A DNA stretch of 36,790 nucleotides from an uncultured Oscillospiraceae bacterium (lineage in GTDB: Bacteria; Bacillota; Clostridia; Oscillospirales; Oscillospiraceae), in assembly GCA_910579485.1 (NCBI GenBank), contig CAJTVO010000015.1, forward strand, positions 1-36,790. The letters run 5' to 3'. Made by a program: the position numbers and the translations under genes. A model generated the notes under the pieces. It did not search any database. It was not told the origin of the DNA and saw only the letters and a program-made list of their open reading frames with translations. This document shows, one piece after another, positions 25,217 to 33,295 of the stretch; positions within the stretch are counted from its first letter, which is position 1, and each line of letters starts with the position of its first letter.

Positions 25217-26541
25217 GGATCCAATTGTCCGAGCACTTTACGTACGGGAAGCTCCTGCGCTTCACCTTCCCGTCCATTATCATGATGATCTTTACGTCCA
25301 TCTACAGCGTGGTAGATGGGATATTCGTGTCCAACTTTGCCGGGAAGACCCCCTTCGCGGCCATCAACCTGATCATGCCCCTGCTGATCGTCACCGGCGC
25401 GCCGGGCTTCATGGTGGGCACCGGCGGTTCCGCCATCGTGGCGAAGACCATGGGCCAGGGGAAGCCCGAGCTGGCGAAGCGCTATTTCTCCTTCCTGGTC
25501 TGCGCCGCCGCCGTGGGCGGCGCGGCGGTGGGGTGGCTGGGCGCCGTTTTCGCCCGTCCCATCGCCTCCGCGCTGGGCGCAAAAGGGGAGATCCTGGAGT
25601 ACTGCGTGGTCTACGCCCGGATCATCCTGGCGGCCAACCCGTTTTTTATCCTGCAAAACGTGTTCCAGAGCTTCTTCGTCACGGCGGAAAAGCCCAAGCT
25701 GGGACTCTATATCACAGTAGGGGCAGGCCTGACGAATATCGTGTTGGACGCCCTGCTGGTGGGGGTCCTCCACTGGGGCGTGGCGGGGGCGGCCATCGCC
25801 ACCATCCTGAGCCAGGCGGTGGGCGGCCTGACGCCCATCGTCTACTTCCTCCGGGAGAACGACAGCCTCCTGCGTCTGATCCGTCCCCGCTTTGACGGCG
25901 GGGTCCTGTGGAGGACCTGCACCAACGGTTCCTCGGAGCTGATGAGCGACATCTCCGGTTCCATCGTGGCCATGCTCTACAACTTCCAGCTCCTGCGGCT
26001 GGCGGGGGAGGACGGCGTGGCGGCCTATGGGGCCATCATGTACGTCAACTTCATCTTCCTGGCCATCTTTATCGGCTACGCCATCGGTTCCGCCCCGGTG
26101 GTCAGCTATCACTACGGCGCGGGACACAGCGAGGAGCTCCACAGCCTGCTGGTCAAGAGCGCCGTGCTCACTGAAGGCGTGGGCATGGCTATGATGGTTC
26201 TGGCCTTCCTGGCTTCCGGCCCCCTGGCGAAAATATTTGTGGGTTATGACCGGGATCTCTATGAGCTGACCGTTCAGGGGTTCCACCTGTATGCAGTGTC
26301 CTATCTGCTGTGCGGGTGCAATATTTTCGGCTCCTCCTTCTTTACCGCGCTGAACAACGGGCTGGCCTCGGCGCTGATCTCCTTCCTCCGGACGATGGTC
26401 TTTCAGTGCGCCGCCGTCCTGATCCTGCCCGTCTTCCTGGAGGTGGACGGCATCTGGCTGGCTGTGACCGTTGCGGAGACCTTGACCCTGCTGGTGACGT
26501 TGGCGCTGTTGGCCAAGTACCGGAAAATTTACCGCTACTGA
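25213..26541 (+). CDS. MATE-family multidrug efflux transporter
   Basis: The 442-residue protein starts within the marR stop (ATGA overlap). It has about twelve membrane segments in two similar halves, opening with GKLLRFTFPSIIMMIFTSIYSVVDGIFVSNF. That segment and APGFMVGTGGSAIVAKTMGQG are typical of the bacterial NorM/DinF-type MATE family, which export cationic drugs or metabolites using a sodium or proton gradient. Control by the upstream MarR protein is strongly suggested by the operon and its operators. A perfect hairpin terminator follows. Confidence 0.93.
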   Translation: MRIQLSEHFTYGKLLRFTFPSIIMMIFTSIYSVVDGIFVSNFAGKTPFAAINLIMPLLIVTGAPGFMVGTGGSAIVAKTMGQGKPELAKRYFSFLVCAAAVGGAAVGWLGAVFARPIASALGAKGEILEYCVVYARIILAANPFFILQNVFQSFFVTAEKPKLGLYITVGAGLTNIVLDALLVGVLHWGVAGAAIATILSQAVGGLTPIVYFLRENDSLLRLIRPRFDGGVLWRTCTNGSSELMSDISGSIVAMLYNFQLLRLAGEDGVAAYGAIMYVNFIFLAIFIGYAIGSAPVVSYHYGAGHSEELHSLLVKSAVLTEGVGMAMMVLAFLASGPLAKIFVGYDRDLYELTVQGFHLYAVSYLLCGCNIFGSSFFTALNNGLASALISFLRTMVFQCAAVLILPVFLEVDGIWLAVTVAETLTLLVTLALLAKYRKIYRY

Positions 26542-26549
26542 AGGGCAGA

Positions 26550-26585
26550 AGAGGGCGGGGACCGTCAGGTCCCCGCCCTCTTTGG
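26550..26585. terminator. Perfect 14-bp bidirectional terminator
   Basis: AGAGGGCGGGGACC (26550-26563) and its exact complement (26568-26581) flank a GTCA loop between the convergent MATE and M23 genes. T-rich sequence follows only briefly. Confidence 0.85.
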
Positions 26586-26600
26586 GTGCAAATAAGAGAT

Positions 26601-27797
26601 TTACCAGCCCTTGATGTAGTTGGGCAGATAATCCAGCGGATTTACGCGGACGCCGTTCTCAGTGATCTCGTAGTGCAGGTGCGCGCCCCGGCTGATGCCC
26701 GTGTTGCCGGTCACGCCGATGATCTGGCCCTGGGTAACGGTGTCGCCCTCCTTGACGGCGCGGCTGGACATGTGGGCGTACAGCGTGGTGTTCCCGGGGC
26801 CGTGGCTGATGACGACGTAGTTGCCGTAGGAGGAGGAGAGCTTGGAGGTGATGACCACGCCGGCCTTGGTGGCCAGGACGTTGGTAGTATACCCCACGCC
26901 GCCGATGTCCACCCCCTTGTGGTTGGTGGACGCGCCGGGGATGCCGGTGTTCCGACCGCCCATGGGGGAGGTGATCTTGCGGCTGGCGGTCTCCGGCCAG
27001 ATGTAGCCGCCCTTAGTGGCGGTCATGTTCATCTGCTGGGCCAGCTCGTTGGACTTCTTCACGATCTCCGCCTGGATCTGTTCCCGCTCGGCGTTCAGCT
27101 CGTTGAGCTGCTCCTGATACTCGCCTACGTTTTCGTCGATCTCGGCCACCAGCGCCTCGGCCTCGGCGTACTGCTGGTCCAGGTCCTTCTTGTGGACCTC
27201 CAGCGCCGCCTTGGCCTCCTCGGACTGGGCCATGAGCCCCTCCTGCTCGGCGTGCTTGACCTTGATCTCTTCCTGGAGGGACCGCAGCTCGTCCAGAACG
27301 CCCTGGTCGTAGTTCATGACCTCCTGGATATCCGACAGGCGGCTGAGAAGATCGGAAAAGCTGTTGGCCTTGAACAGCACCGCCCAGTATGAGGAGGACC
27401 CCGCCTCCTCCATTACCCGGGCCCGCTCGCAGAAGACGGCGTACTGCGCCTCCTCCTGCTTCTCGGCCTCCTCCAGCTCATAGGCTGTTTGCGCCAGCAT
27501 GGTCTCGAAGCCGGAGATCTGCTTCTCCGTGTTGCTGATCTGCTGCACCGTCAGGTCGATCTGCTGGTCCAGCAGGTTCTTGCGCTGGATCGCGCTGGTG
27601 CGCTGATCCTTCAATTCCGCCAGCCGGAGCTTGAGCTTGCTGCTCTCGCTGGCCAGCTCCTTGGATGTGTTTTTCAGGTCGTCGATCTGCTCCTGCGTCA
27701 CCGCGTGGGCTACCGGGACCAGGGTCTCCTCGGGAACCAGCGCGAAGACCATGACCAGGGCCAGCACCAGGGATAAGATTTTTCGCGTTTGCTTCAT
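26601..27797 (-). CDS. EnvC-like M23 peptidase-domain protein with long coiled coil
   Basis: The start at 27797 follows GGGAGGT and gives a cleavable signal peptide (MKQTRKILSLVLALVMVFALV, cut near VAHA-V); upstream in-frame residues to 28058 lack a signal and were rejected. The 398-residue product has a coiled coil of about 35-265 (repeated Gln/Glu/Leu helices), then a LytM/M23 domain. The zinc set is present: His293 and Asp297 in NHKGVD and the His373/His375 pair in GAHLHYE. It can therefore be a zinc endopeptidase cutting peptidoglycan cross-links, or an amidase activator as in EnvC. It is exported and acts in cell-wall remodelling, probably at division or growth. Confidence 0.92.
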   Translation of the reverse strand: MKQTRKILSLVLALVMVFALVPEETLVPVAHAVTQEQIDDLKNTSKELASESSKLKLRLAELKDQRTSAIQRKNLLDQQIDLTVQQISNTEKQISGFETMLAQTAYELEEAEKQEEAQYAVFCERARVMEEAGSSSYWAVLFKANSFSDLLSRLSDIQEVMNYDQGVLDELRSLQEEIKVKHAEQEGLMAQSEEAKAALEVHKKDLDQQYAEAEALVAEIDENVGEYQEQLNELNAEREQIQAEIVKKSNELAQQMNMTATKGGYIWPETASRKITSPMGGRNTGIPGASTNHKGVDIGGVGYTTNVLATKAGVVITSKLSSSYGNYVVISHGPGNTTLYAHMSSRAVKEGDTVTQGQIIGVTGNTGISRGAHLHYEITENGVRVNPLDYLPNYIKGW

Positions 27798-27884
27798 GGA
27801 TGTTTTACCTCCCACGCCTCCCGTTTTCCGGCGGCGCGATCGAAAAAATATGGGAAGGACGTCCGGGCGGACGGCCTTTTTTGG

Positions 27885-27893
27885 ATTATAGCA
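27885..27893 (-). promoter_or_regulatory. Probable promoter of the M23 gene
   Basis: On the reverse strand TGCTATAAT is an extended -10 (27893-27885). No clear -35 is seen. It is divergent from the yjdF promoter at 27975. A CGTCCG/CGGACG hairpin lies in the leader. Confidence 0.55.
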
Positions 27894-27974
27894 TATGCGG
27901 AAAGAAAAATCCACCGTTTTTTTGCCGCGGCTCGTAAGTACAAAAGGATTTCCCTGCGCCGGTACATGGTAATC

Positions 27975-28003
27975 TTGACGTTTCTTTCGGATTTTGTTAG
28001 AAT
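27975..28003 (+). promoter_or_regulatory. Promoter of the yjdF leader
   Basis: TTGACG (27975-27980), 17 bases, TAGAAT (27998-28003), with transcript start near 28010, just before the structured leader. Confidence 0.82.
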
Positions 28004-28009
28004 ATTCCA

Positions 28010-28118
28010 CGGCAAGGATAAAAACACGTCCCGGTCGGTAGTCCGGGAGCAGCACCAATGCTGTCAGTAGCCTTCCTCCTTTGGTCGTCCGTTCCTTGCG
28101 TCAAAATAAAGGAGGAAC
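28010..28118 (+). ncRNA. yjdF riboswitch (azaaromatic-sensing class)
   Basis: The leader folds into a closing stem GCAAGGA/TCCTTGC (about 28012-28018 and 28093-28099) enclosing two hairpins: CCCGG/CCGGG (28030-28047) and GCAGCA/TGCTGT (about 28049-28064). TTCCTCCTTT (28073-28082) is an exact complement of AAAGGAGGAA (28108-28117), the yjdF ribosome site, so the RNA can hide the site and release it on ligand binding. It lies directly before a yjdF-family gene, the known target of this class, which responds to a range of azaaromatic compounds. The class is assigned from gene context and structure rather than a covariance search. Confidence 0.8.
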
Positions 28119-28125
28119 ATCGTTT

Positions 28126-28545
28126 ATGGAAACTGCCAAAGCAAAGCTGACGGTCCTGTTTGACCCGCCGTTCTGGATCGGACTGTTCGAACGGGAGAGG
28201 GCGGGGCGCTACGAGGCCTGCCGGGTGGTGTTCGGCGCGGAGCCGCGGGATATCGAGGTCTACGCCTGCATCCTGGACCGCTATGACCGGCTGGCGTTCT
28301 CGCCCGCGCTGGCCTTCGATCCGGAGACGGACCGGGCGGTCAGCCCCAAGCGCGCCCAGCGGGAAGCCCGCCGCCAGACCCGGCCGTCCGGTATCGGCAC
28401 CAAGGCCCAGCAAGCCCTCCAGCTCCAGCGGGAGCAGGGGAGGGAGGCGCGCCGGGTCCTCTCCCGGGAGGCCCGGGACGCGGAACGGGACCGCCGCTTC
28501 CAGCTGCACCGGGAGAAGCAAAAGCGTAAGCACCGGGGCCGGTAG
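28126..28545 (+). CDS. yjdF: YjdF-family protein (DUF2992)
   Basis: The 139-residue product starts 8 bases after AAAGGAGGAA. The N-terminal half has the family pattern KLTVLFDPPFWIGLFERERAGRYEACRVVFGAEPRDIEVYACIL, a compact beta domain. The second half (from about residue 75) is Arg/Gln/Lys-rich and helical (SPKRAQREARRQTRPSGIGTKAQQALQLQ), typical of YjdF and suggestive of nucleic-acid or ribosome contact. The biochemical role is unknown; expression is thought to be induced by toxic azaaromatics through the upstream RNA. It is a single-gene unit with its own terminator. Confidence 0.92.
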   Translation: METAKAKLTVLFDPPFWIGLFERERAGRYEACRVVFGAEPRDIEVYACILDRYDRLAFSPALAFDPETDRAVSPKRAQREARRQTRPSGIGTKAQQALQLQREQGREARRVLSREARDAERDRRFQLHREKQKRKHRGR

Positions 28546-28561
28546 GCGTTTCCCGCAAAAG

Positions 28562-28591
28562 CGGAGGGCATATCGGGTGCCCTCCGTTTTT
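28562..28591 (+). terminator. Terminator of yjdF
   Basis: CGGAGGGCA (28562-28570) and TGCCCTCCG (28578-28586) form an exact 9-bp stem followed by TTTTT. Confidence 0.92.
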
Positions 28592-28653
28592 GTCCGGGAT
28601 GGATATTTTCTCTGTTCCGGCTATATTTTTAAGACCACCAAGGAGGATCAAAC

Positions 28654-29676
28654 ATGCTCTACTTCCGAAACGACTACGGCGCGGGGGCCCATCCAGCGGT
28701 GCTGGAAGCCCTGTGCAGGACCAACATGGACCTGACCCCCGGCTACGGCACAGACAACTACACCCGGCAGGCGGAGGAGACCGTCCGCGCCCTCTGCGGC
28801 CAGCCGGACGCCGCCGTCCACTTTCTTATGGGCGGCACCCAGGTAAACAAGACGGCCATCGCCGCGTTCCTGCGGCCCTATGAGGCGGTCCTTGCCGCCG
28901 CCAGCGGACACATCTGCGTCCACGAGGCCGGGGCCGTGGAGCAGGACGGCCACGCGGTCCTCCGCCTGCCCGCCCCTGACGGGAAGCTGACGCCGGAGCT
29001 CCTGCGCTCCGCTATGGCGGGGCCGGTGAACGAGCATACCGTCGTCCCGCGGCTGGCCTATATCTCCAATACCACGGAGCTGGGCACGGTCTATACCCGC
29101 CCGGAGCTGCTGGCCCTGCGCCGGTGCTGCGACGAGCTGGGACTGTACCTGTACTGCGACGGCGCGCGGCTGGGCAGCGCCATGGACGCGGGCGGGACGG
29201 ACTTCGCGGACTATGGCGCGTGCTGCCACGCCTTTACCATCGGCGGCACCAAGAACGGACTGCTTCTGGGGGAGGCGCTGGTGATCGTTGAGCCCGCCCT
29301 CCGGCCTGGCTTCCGCAACTGCATGAAGCAGCAGGGAGCCATGCTGGCCAAGGGACGGCTGCTGGGGGTGCAGTTCGAGGCCGTCCTCCGGGACGGGCTG
29401 TACCTGTCCCTGGCCGCACACGCCAACGCCCAGGCGAAGCGGCTCGCCGCCGGTCTGGAACGGCTGGGCGTCCCGCTGCTGGCCCCGGCGGTGAGCAATC
29501 AGGTATTCCCCATCCTGCCGGACGGCGCGGTGGAGGCGCTGGGACGGCGTGTGGAGTTCGAGGTGGAGCGCGGGATGGACGGAGGGCGCACCTGCATCCG
29601 CTTCGTCACCGCCTGGCACACCCCGCCGGAGGACGTGGACGCCCTGCTGGCGCTGATGGAGGAACTGCTGAAATAG
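28654..29676 (+). CDS. ltaE: Low-specificity threonine aldolase-type PLP enzyme
   Basis: The 340-residue product matches the beta-eliminating lyase/threonine aldolase family, which splits threonine or allo-threonine into glycine and acetaldehyde. Visible landmarks are RNDYGAGAHPAVLEAL at the start, MGGTQVNKTAI (phosphate-binding region), HICVHEAGAVE (ring-stacking His), YCDGARLGSAM (the Asp that contacts the pyridine nitrogen) and TIGGTKNG with the PLP lysine Lys200. AAGGAGG lies 9 bases before ATG 28654. Some residues differ from E. coli LtaE, so an aldolase for another beta-hydroxy amino acid is possible. It is a single-gene unit between two terminators. Confidence 0.9.
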   Translation: MLYFRNDYGAGAHPAVLEALCRTNMDLTPGYGTDNYTRQAEETVRALCGQPDAAVHFLMGGTQVNKTAIAAFLRPYEAVLAAASGHICVHEAGAVEQDGHAVLRLPAPDGKLTPELLRSAMAGPVNEHTVVPRLAYISNTTELGTVYTRPELLALRRCCDELGLYLYCDGARLGSAMDAGGTDFADYGACCHAFTIGGTKNGLLLGEALVIVEPALRPGFRNCMKQQGAMLAKGRLLGVQFEAVLRDGLYLSLAAHANAQAKRLAAGLERLGVPLLAPAVSNQVFPILPDGAVEALGRRVEFEVERGMDGGRTCIRFVTAWHTPPEDVDALLALMEELLK

Positions 29677-29693
29677 GAGACCAGCCGCCGGAC

Positions 29694-29720
29694 GGCCCCG
29701 TGGGGACACGGGGCCCTTTT
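29694..29720 (+). terminator. Terminator of the aldolase gene
   Basis: GGCCCCGTG (29694-29702) and CACGGGGCC (29707-29715) form an exact 9-bp stem with a GGGA loop, followed by CTTTTG. Confidence 0.9.
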
Positions 29721-29810
29721 GTTAAGAAAATTTTTCCGGCGGCGTGATAATCCCCCTTCCCCGGGTGTTATATAGACGAGGCCTCAGATCACCGCAAAGG
29801 AAGTGACACT

Positions 29811-30278
29811 ATGACCGGCAGCCAGCTCTCCGAACTGTTCGCCCGGTATGGGGACGACGTATACCGCTTCGCCTACAGCTTCACCCGCCACGCCGCCGAT
29901 GCGGAGGACGTGTGTCAGAGCGTATTCTGCCGTCTGGCGGAGGGGCGCACGGAGCTGGAGCCGGGGAAGGAAAAGGCGTGGCTGCTGGCCTGCGCCGCCA
30001 ACGCCTGCAAAAACCGGTTCCGGTTTCTGAAAAGATGGCAGAGCCTGCCCCTGGAGGCGGCGGCGGACGTCCCCGGCGGGAACGGCGGGGATGTGCTGGA
30101 GGCCGTGCTGTCCCTTCCCGAGAAATACCGGGCCCCGGTGCATCTGTACTACTACGAGGGCTACAGCCAGGGGGAGATCGCGGACATCCTTGGCCTGCGG
30201 CTGACGGCAGTGCAGACCCGGATGCAGCGGGCCCGGGCCATGCTGAAGGAGGTACTGAGCGATGAGATCACACTATAA
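29811..30278 (+). CDS. ECF-type (sigma-70 family) RNA polymerase sigma factor
   Basis: The 155-residue protein contains sigma region 2 (LFARYGDDVYRFAYSFTRHAADAEDVCQSVFCRL) at the N-terminus and region 4 (LPEKYRAPVHLYYYEGYSQGEIADILGLRLTAVQTRMQRARAML) at the end, with a short linker and no region 1 or 3, the layout of extracytoplasmic-function factors. AAGGAAG lies 8 bases before ATG 29811. It overlaps the next gene by 17 bases, a membrane protein likely to hold it inactive. Target promoters are unknown. The 90 bases upstream hold a T-rich stretch but no sure promoter. Confidence 0.92.
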   Translation: MTGSQLSELFARYGDDVYRFAYSFTRHAADAEDVCQSVFCRLAEGRTELEPGKEKAWLLACAANACKNRFRFLKRWQSLPLEAAADVPGGNGGDVLEAVLSLPEKYRAPVHLYYYEGYSQGEIADILGLRLTAVQTRMQRARAMLKEVLSDEITL

Positions 30279-31287
30279 ACAGGCCATGGACGAGCTGGCG
30301 CTCTCACCGGAGGCCAAGGGCCGTATACAGGACAAACTCGCCTATCCCCAGCGGCGCGTGAGGTTCCGGCCGGCGGCAGTCGCGGCGGCAGCGGCGGCGA
30401 TCCTAGTGCTGGGAACGTCGGCGATGGCCAGCGGCGTCTTTTACCACGACGTCCCCGCCGCCATTGCGCAGAAACTGGAGCCGGTCCAGCTCAGCTGCAC
30501 CAGCCAGGACATCACCATGACCGTCCAGTCCGCTACGGTGGAGAATGGCGTCTTTAGGGCCTACATCACCATGGAGGACGAACTGGACAGCGAACGGCTG
30601 GCCCAGGGAGTAGAGTTTTACGACTTCTACAAGATCAGCACGCCCTATCGTGCCAACGAGACTATCAGCGGCTATCAAGCGTTGGGCTATGACGAAGAGA
30701 GCGGCACCTATGGCTTTCTGATCCAGGTCCAGGCGAAGGACGAGGATGGGCGGAAGCTGGATCTTTCCAAAGACAAGCTTACCTTCTCCGTTCAGCAGCT
30801 GCTGCTGGAGCAGGAAGAGACCGAACCGGAGTTCACGCTGGACTGGGATGCTCTTCCCGATGAAGCGCCCGCTGTCAGAAAGTATATTTTCGGCCGCCAT
30901 CTTGTGGAGGGCCGGGAGCTTCCTTTGGCCGAGGACGGCACGGCGCTGATCCTCCAGCCCGGCGTGCTGAATATACCGGCGGCGGACGGGGCCGTCATTA
31001 CTGCCGCCGGGTTTCTGGATGGAGTGTTCCACTTGCAGCTCCATTTTGACAACGCGGGACCGGACGATCATGGCCAGTTGTTCCTGATCGGACCGGATGG
31101 GGAGAAGGTGGAAAACTGCGGGGCGATGTATACCCGGGAGGAAGACGGGAGCAAATATCTGGATACCCTCTACGATATCACCCGTGAGGAGCTGTCCAGC
31201 TGCACCCTCGCCGGGAAGTTCAAGATGGGCGGATACCTGCTGGAGGGGGACTGGAAGGTGACCTTCACCCTGACGGAGGAGCCGTAA
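30262..31287 (+). CDS. Single-pass membrane protein, probable anti-sigma factor (DUF4179-like)
   Basis: The 341-residue protein begins inside the sigma gene. A short cytoplasmic part (residues 1-34, QAMDELALSPEAKGRIQDKLA), the size of a minimal sigma-binding segment, precedes one membrane helix (about 35-55, Ala/Val-rich). A large outside domain of about 280 residues follows with alternating beta strands (DITMTVQSATVENGVFRAYITME), the pattern of the DUF4179 ectodomains found on clostridial anti-sigma proteins. Together with the overlap this suggests a membrane-bound inhibitor that senses an envelope signal. No zinc-binding HxxxCxxC motif is present, so it is not of the ZAS type. The role is inferred. 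Confidence 0.78.
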   Translation: MRSHYKQAMDELALSPEAKGRIQDKLAYPQRRVRFRPAAVAAAAAAILVLGTSAMASGVFYHDVPAAIAQKLEPVQLSCTSQDITMTVQSATVENGVFRAYITMEDELDSERLAQGVEFYDFYKISTPYRANETISGYQALGYDEESGTYGFLIQVQAKDEDGRKLDLSKDKLTFSVQQLLLEQEETEPEFTLDWDALPDEAPAVRKYIFGRHLVEGRELPLAEDGTALILQPGVLNIPAADGAVITAAGFLDGVFHLQLHFDNAGPDDHGQLFLIGPDGEKVENCGAMYTREEDGSKYLDTLYDITREELSSCTLAGKFKMGGYLLEGDWKVTFTLTEEP

Positions 31288-31303
31288 CGTTTACAAAATC
31301 CTG

Positions 31304-31370
31304 TTGATTTGCGGGGCCCTCCGTGGTATAGTTGGCACGATTATTATGCCACAACCAAGGAGGGCCCCGC
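31304..31370 (+). promoter_or_regulatory. Promoter and long dyad spanning to the ribosome site of the serine hydrolase
   Basis: TTGATT (31304-31309), 17 bases, TATAGT (31327-31332). GCGGGGCCCTCC (31311-31322) in the promoter spacer is exactly complementary to GGAGGGCCCCGC (31359-31370), which contains most of the ribosome site. An inner pair TGGCA/TGCCA (about 31334-31350) shares the centre. The left arm is not in the transcript, so this is a DNA-level signal such as an operator or cruciform. Confidence 0.65.
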
Positions 31371-31371
31371 T

Positions 31372-33096
31372 ATGAATCTCACCACCGCCAGCCGCACCTT
31401 CCAGCTGCTGACCCGCATACTGGACGTCCGCACGCCCACCGAGCCCTTCCTGCCCACGGAGGCGGAAAAGCCCCCGATCCCTCCGGGAAACATCTCCCAG
31501 TCCTTCCCGAGGGTCACGCCGGAGAGTCAGGGGATATCCTCCCGGCACATCCAGTCCTTTCTGGAGGAGCTGGGCCGGGACCGGGAGCTGTACAGCCAGA
31601 GCGTCATGATCCTGCGCAGCGGGCGCGTCGTCTGCGAGGCGGCCTACGGCGCACAGGATCTGCGGACCGCCAAGTACACCTTCTCCGCCTGCAAGAGCGT
31701 GGTGTCTCTGGCCATCGGCCTGCTGGCGGACGACGGCGCGCTGTCCGTCAAGGACCAGGCGGCGGACTTCTTCGAGGAGCCGGGGAGCGGCGCCCTCCAC
31801 CGCAGGCTCAAGGGCATGACGGTGGAGGACCTGCTCACCATGCGCTCCGGCGTGCCCTTCACCGAGGCAGAGGCCCTGACGGAGACGGACTGGGTCCGCC
31901 GCTTCCTCAGCGCCGGGCCCAAGGGGGAGCCGGGGACGGAATTCGCCTACAACAGCCTGAACACCTATATGCTCTCCGCCATCGTCCGCAGGGTCACGGG
32001 GAAAAGCCTCTCCGACTTTCTGCGGGAACGGCTGTTCACCCCCATGGGCATCACGGACTTCCACTGGGAGACCTGCCCCCGGGGGATCGAAAAGGGCGGG
32101 TGGGGCCTGTATATCAAGCCGGAGGACCTGGCAAAGCTGGGCCAGCTGGTGATGGACGGCGGGCTGTGGCAGGGGGAACGCCTCCTGTCCCGGGACTATA
32201 TCGCCGCCGCCACCACCGCCCACGCCAAAACGCCGGAGGAGATCGGGGATTTCGACTACGGCTATCAGATCTGGGTGGGCCGCAGGGAGGATACCTTCCT
32301 CTTCAACGGGATGCTGGGCCAGAATGTGCTGGGCTTCCGGGACAGCGGCATCCTTGTGGTGAGCCACGCCGGGGCGGACACGGATTTTCAGGAGAGCCGG
32401 TATTTCGAGATCGTCAGCCGGTACTTCGGCGGGCAGTTCCCCGCGGAGCTTCCCGCGGACGAGAAGGCCCAGGCCGGTCTTGCGGAGACGGTGCGGAGCC
32501 TCTCCGCCTACTCACGGGAGCCGGAGGCGCTGGACGACTGGGCCGGGGGATTCCTGAACCGATCCTTCCATGCGCAGGAAGGCCCGGCGGCTTCGGCGGG
32601 GCTTCTGCCGCTGGCCCTTCAGGCGCTGTATAACTGCTACTCCGCCGGGTTCGACTCCGTGGCGGTCAGCGCGAAAGGCGGCTCACCGGAGCTGATCTAT
32701 CGGGAGCGGGACGCGCTGTACCGGCTTCCCGTAGGGCTGGGCCGTCCGGAGGTCACGGAGCTTTCCTTCCGGGGGAACGTGTTCCGGGTGGCCGCTCTGG
32801 GGCGGTTTACCCATGACGAGGAGGAGCGGCCTGTCTTCTACATCAGGCTGGATTTCCTGGAGACCCCTTGTGTGCGGATCGTCAAGCTGATCCTGGACGG
32901 GGACCGGCTCCTGCTGCGGCAGACGGAGACGCCGGGGGTGCCCTATGTGACCGGGAAGCTCTGTCAGGCGGCGCAATCGCCCCTGTACCGTCCGCTGCTG
33001 ATGGTGGCCGCGGGGAGCGCGGAGGAGGATTTCCTGCGGTACAAGACCCTGCAAATTTTATCGCCGGAGATCGTCTGCCGGGACGGCGAGGCGTGA
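31372..33096 (+). CDS. Beta-lactamase-family (class C-like) serine hydrolase with extra C-terminal domain
   Basis: The 574-residue protein starts 9 bases after AAGGAGG. Residues about 45-375 form the penicillin-binding/beta-lactamase fold: nucleophile motif SACK (Ser105-Lys108) in FSACKSVVSLAIG, second motif YNS (Tyr193) in EFAYNSLNTYM, and GYQIWVGRR near the third strand. Such proteins are esterases, D-aminopeptidases or amide hydrolases rather than true beta-lactamases. Residues about 380-574 are an additional beta-rich region (LIYRERDALYRLPVGL, YIRLDFLETPCVRIVKLILDG) not in class C enzymes. No signal peptide or membrane segment is visible, so it is probably cytoplasmic. The substrate is unknown. 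It ends in a terminator. Confidence 0.88.
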   Translation: MNLTTASRTFQLLTRILDVRTPTEPFLPTEAEKPPIPPGNISQSFPRVTPESQGISSRHIQSFLEELGRDRELYSQSVMILRSGRVVCEAAYGAQDLRTAKYTFSACKSVVSLAIGLLADDGALSVKDQAADFFEEPGSGALHRRLKGMTVEDLLTMRSGVPFTEAEALTETDWVRRFLSAGPKGEPGTEFAYNSLNTYMLSAIVRRVTGKSLSDFLRERLFTPMGITDFHWETCPRGIEKGGWGLYIKPEDLAKLGQLVMDGGLWQGERLLSRDYIAAATTAHAKTPEEIGDFDYGYQIWVGRREDTFLFNGMLGQNVLGFRDSGILVVSHAGADTDFQESRYFEIVSRYFGGQFPAELPADEKAQAGLAETVRSLSAYSREPEALDDWAGGFLNRSFHAQEGPAASAGLLPLALQALYNCYSAGFDSVAVSAKGGSPELIYRERDALYRLPVGLGRPEVTELSFRGNVFRVAALGRFTHDEEERPVFYIRLDFLETPCVRIVKLILDGDRLLLRQTETPGVPYVTGKLCQAAQSPLYRPLLMVAAGSAEEDFLRYKTLQILSPEIVCRDGEA

Positions 33097-33125
33097 CACG
33101 TTTGCGGCTGTTAATGGATACAGAG

Positions 33126-33159
33126 AGCGGTCCCCTGATCACGGGGGCCGTTCTTTTTT
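33126..33159 (+). terminator. Terminator of the serine hydrolase gene
   Basis: A 10-bp stem with two wobble pairs (33126-33135 with 33143-33152) around TGATCAC is followed by CTTTTTT. Confidence 0.85.
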
Positions 33160-33180
33160 GTGAAATGCTGTCATTTCCTG

Positions 33181-33216
33181 TTGACTTTAACTGTTAAAAG
33201 TGATAAAGTATCACTT
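33181..33216 (+). promoter_or_regulatory. Promoter with overlapping operator for the acyl-CoA synthetase
   Basis: TTGACT (33181-33186), 17 bases, TAAAGT (33204-33209). AAGTGATA (33198-33205) and TATCACTT (33209-33216) are exact complements with a 3-base centre covering the -10, a typical repressor site of the TetR/GntR/MarR kind. No regulator gene is next to it. A GC-rich leader of about 80 bases with a small GCGTC/GACGC hairpin follows. Confidence 0.78.
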
Positions 33217-33295
33217 GTGCATACGAGATGCCTGGGAGCCCTCGCGGATGCGTCGGACGCCTAGGCTGTCAATATACAGGTTTTGGAGGAACGAT

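Noticed and set aside
33217..33295. T-box or other riboswitch before the acyl-CoA synthetase
   Set aside because: The leader is only about 80 bases, lacks T-box or other known motifs and has no terminator; the operator explains control better.
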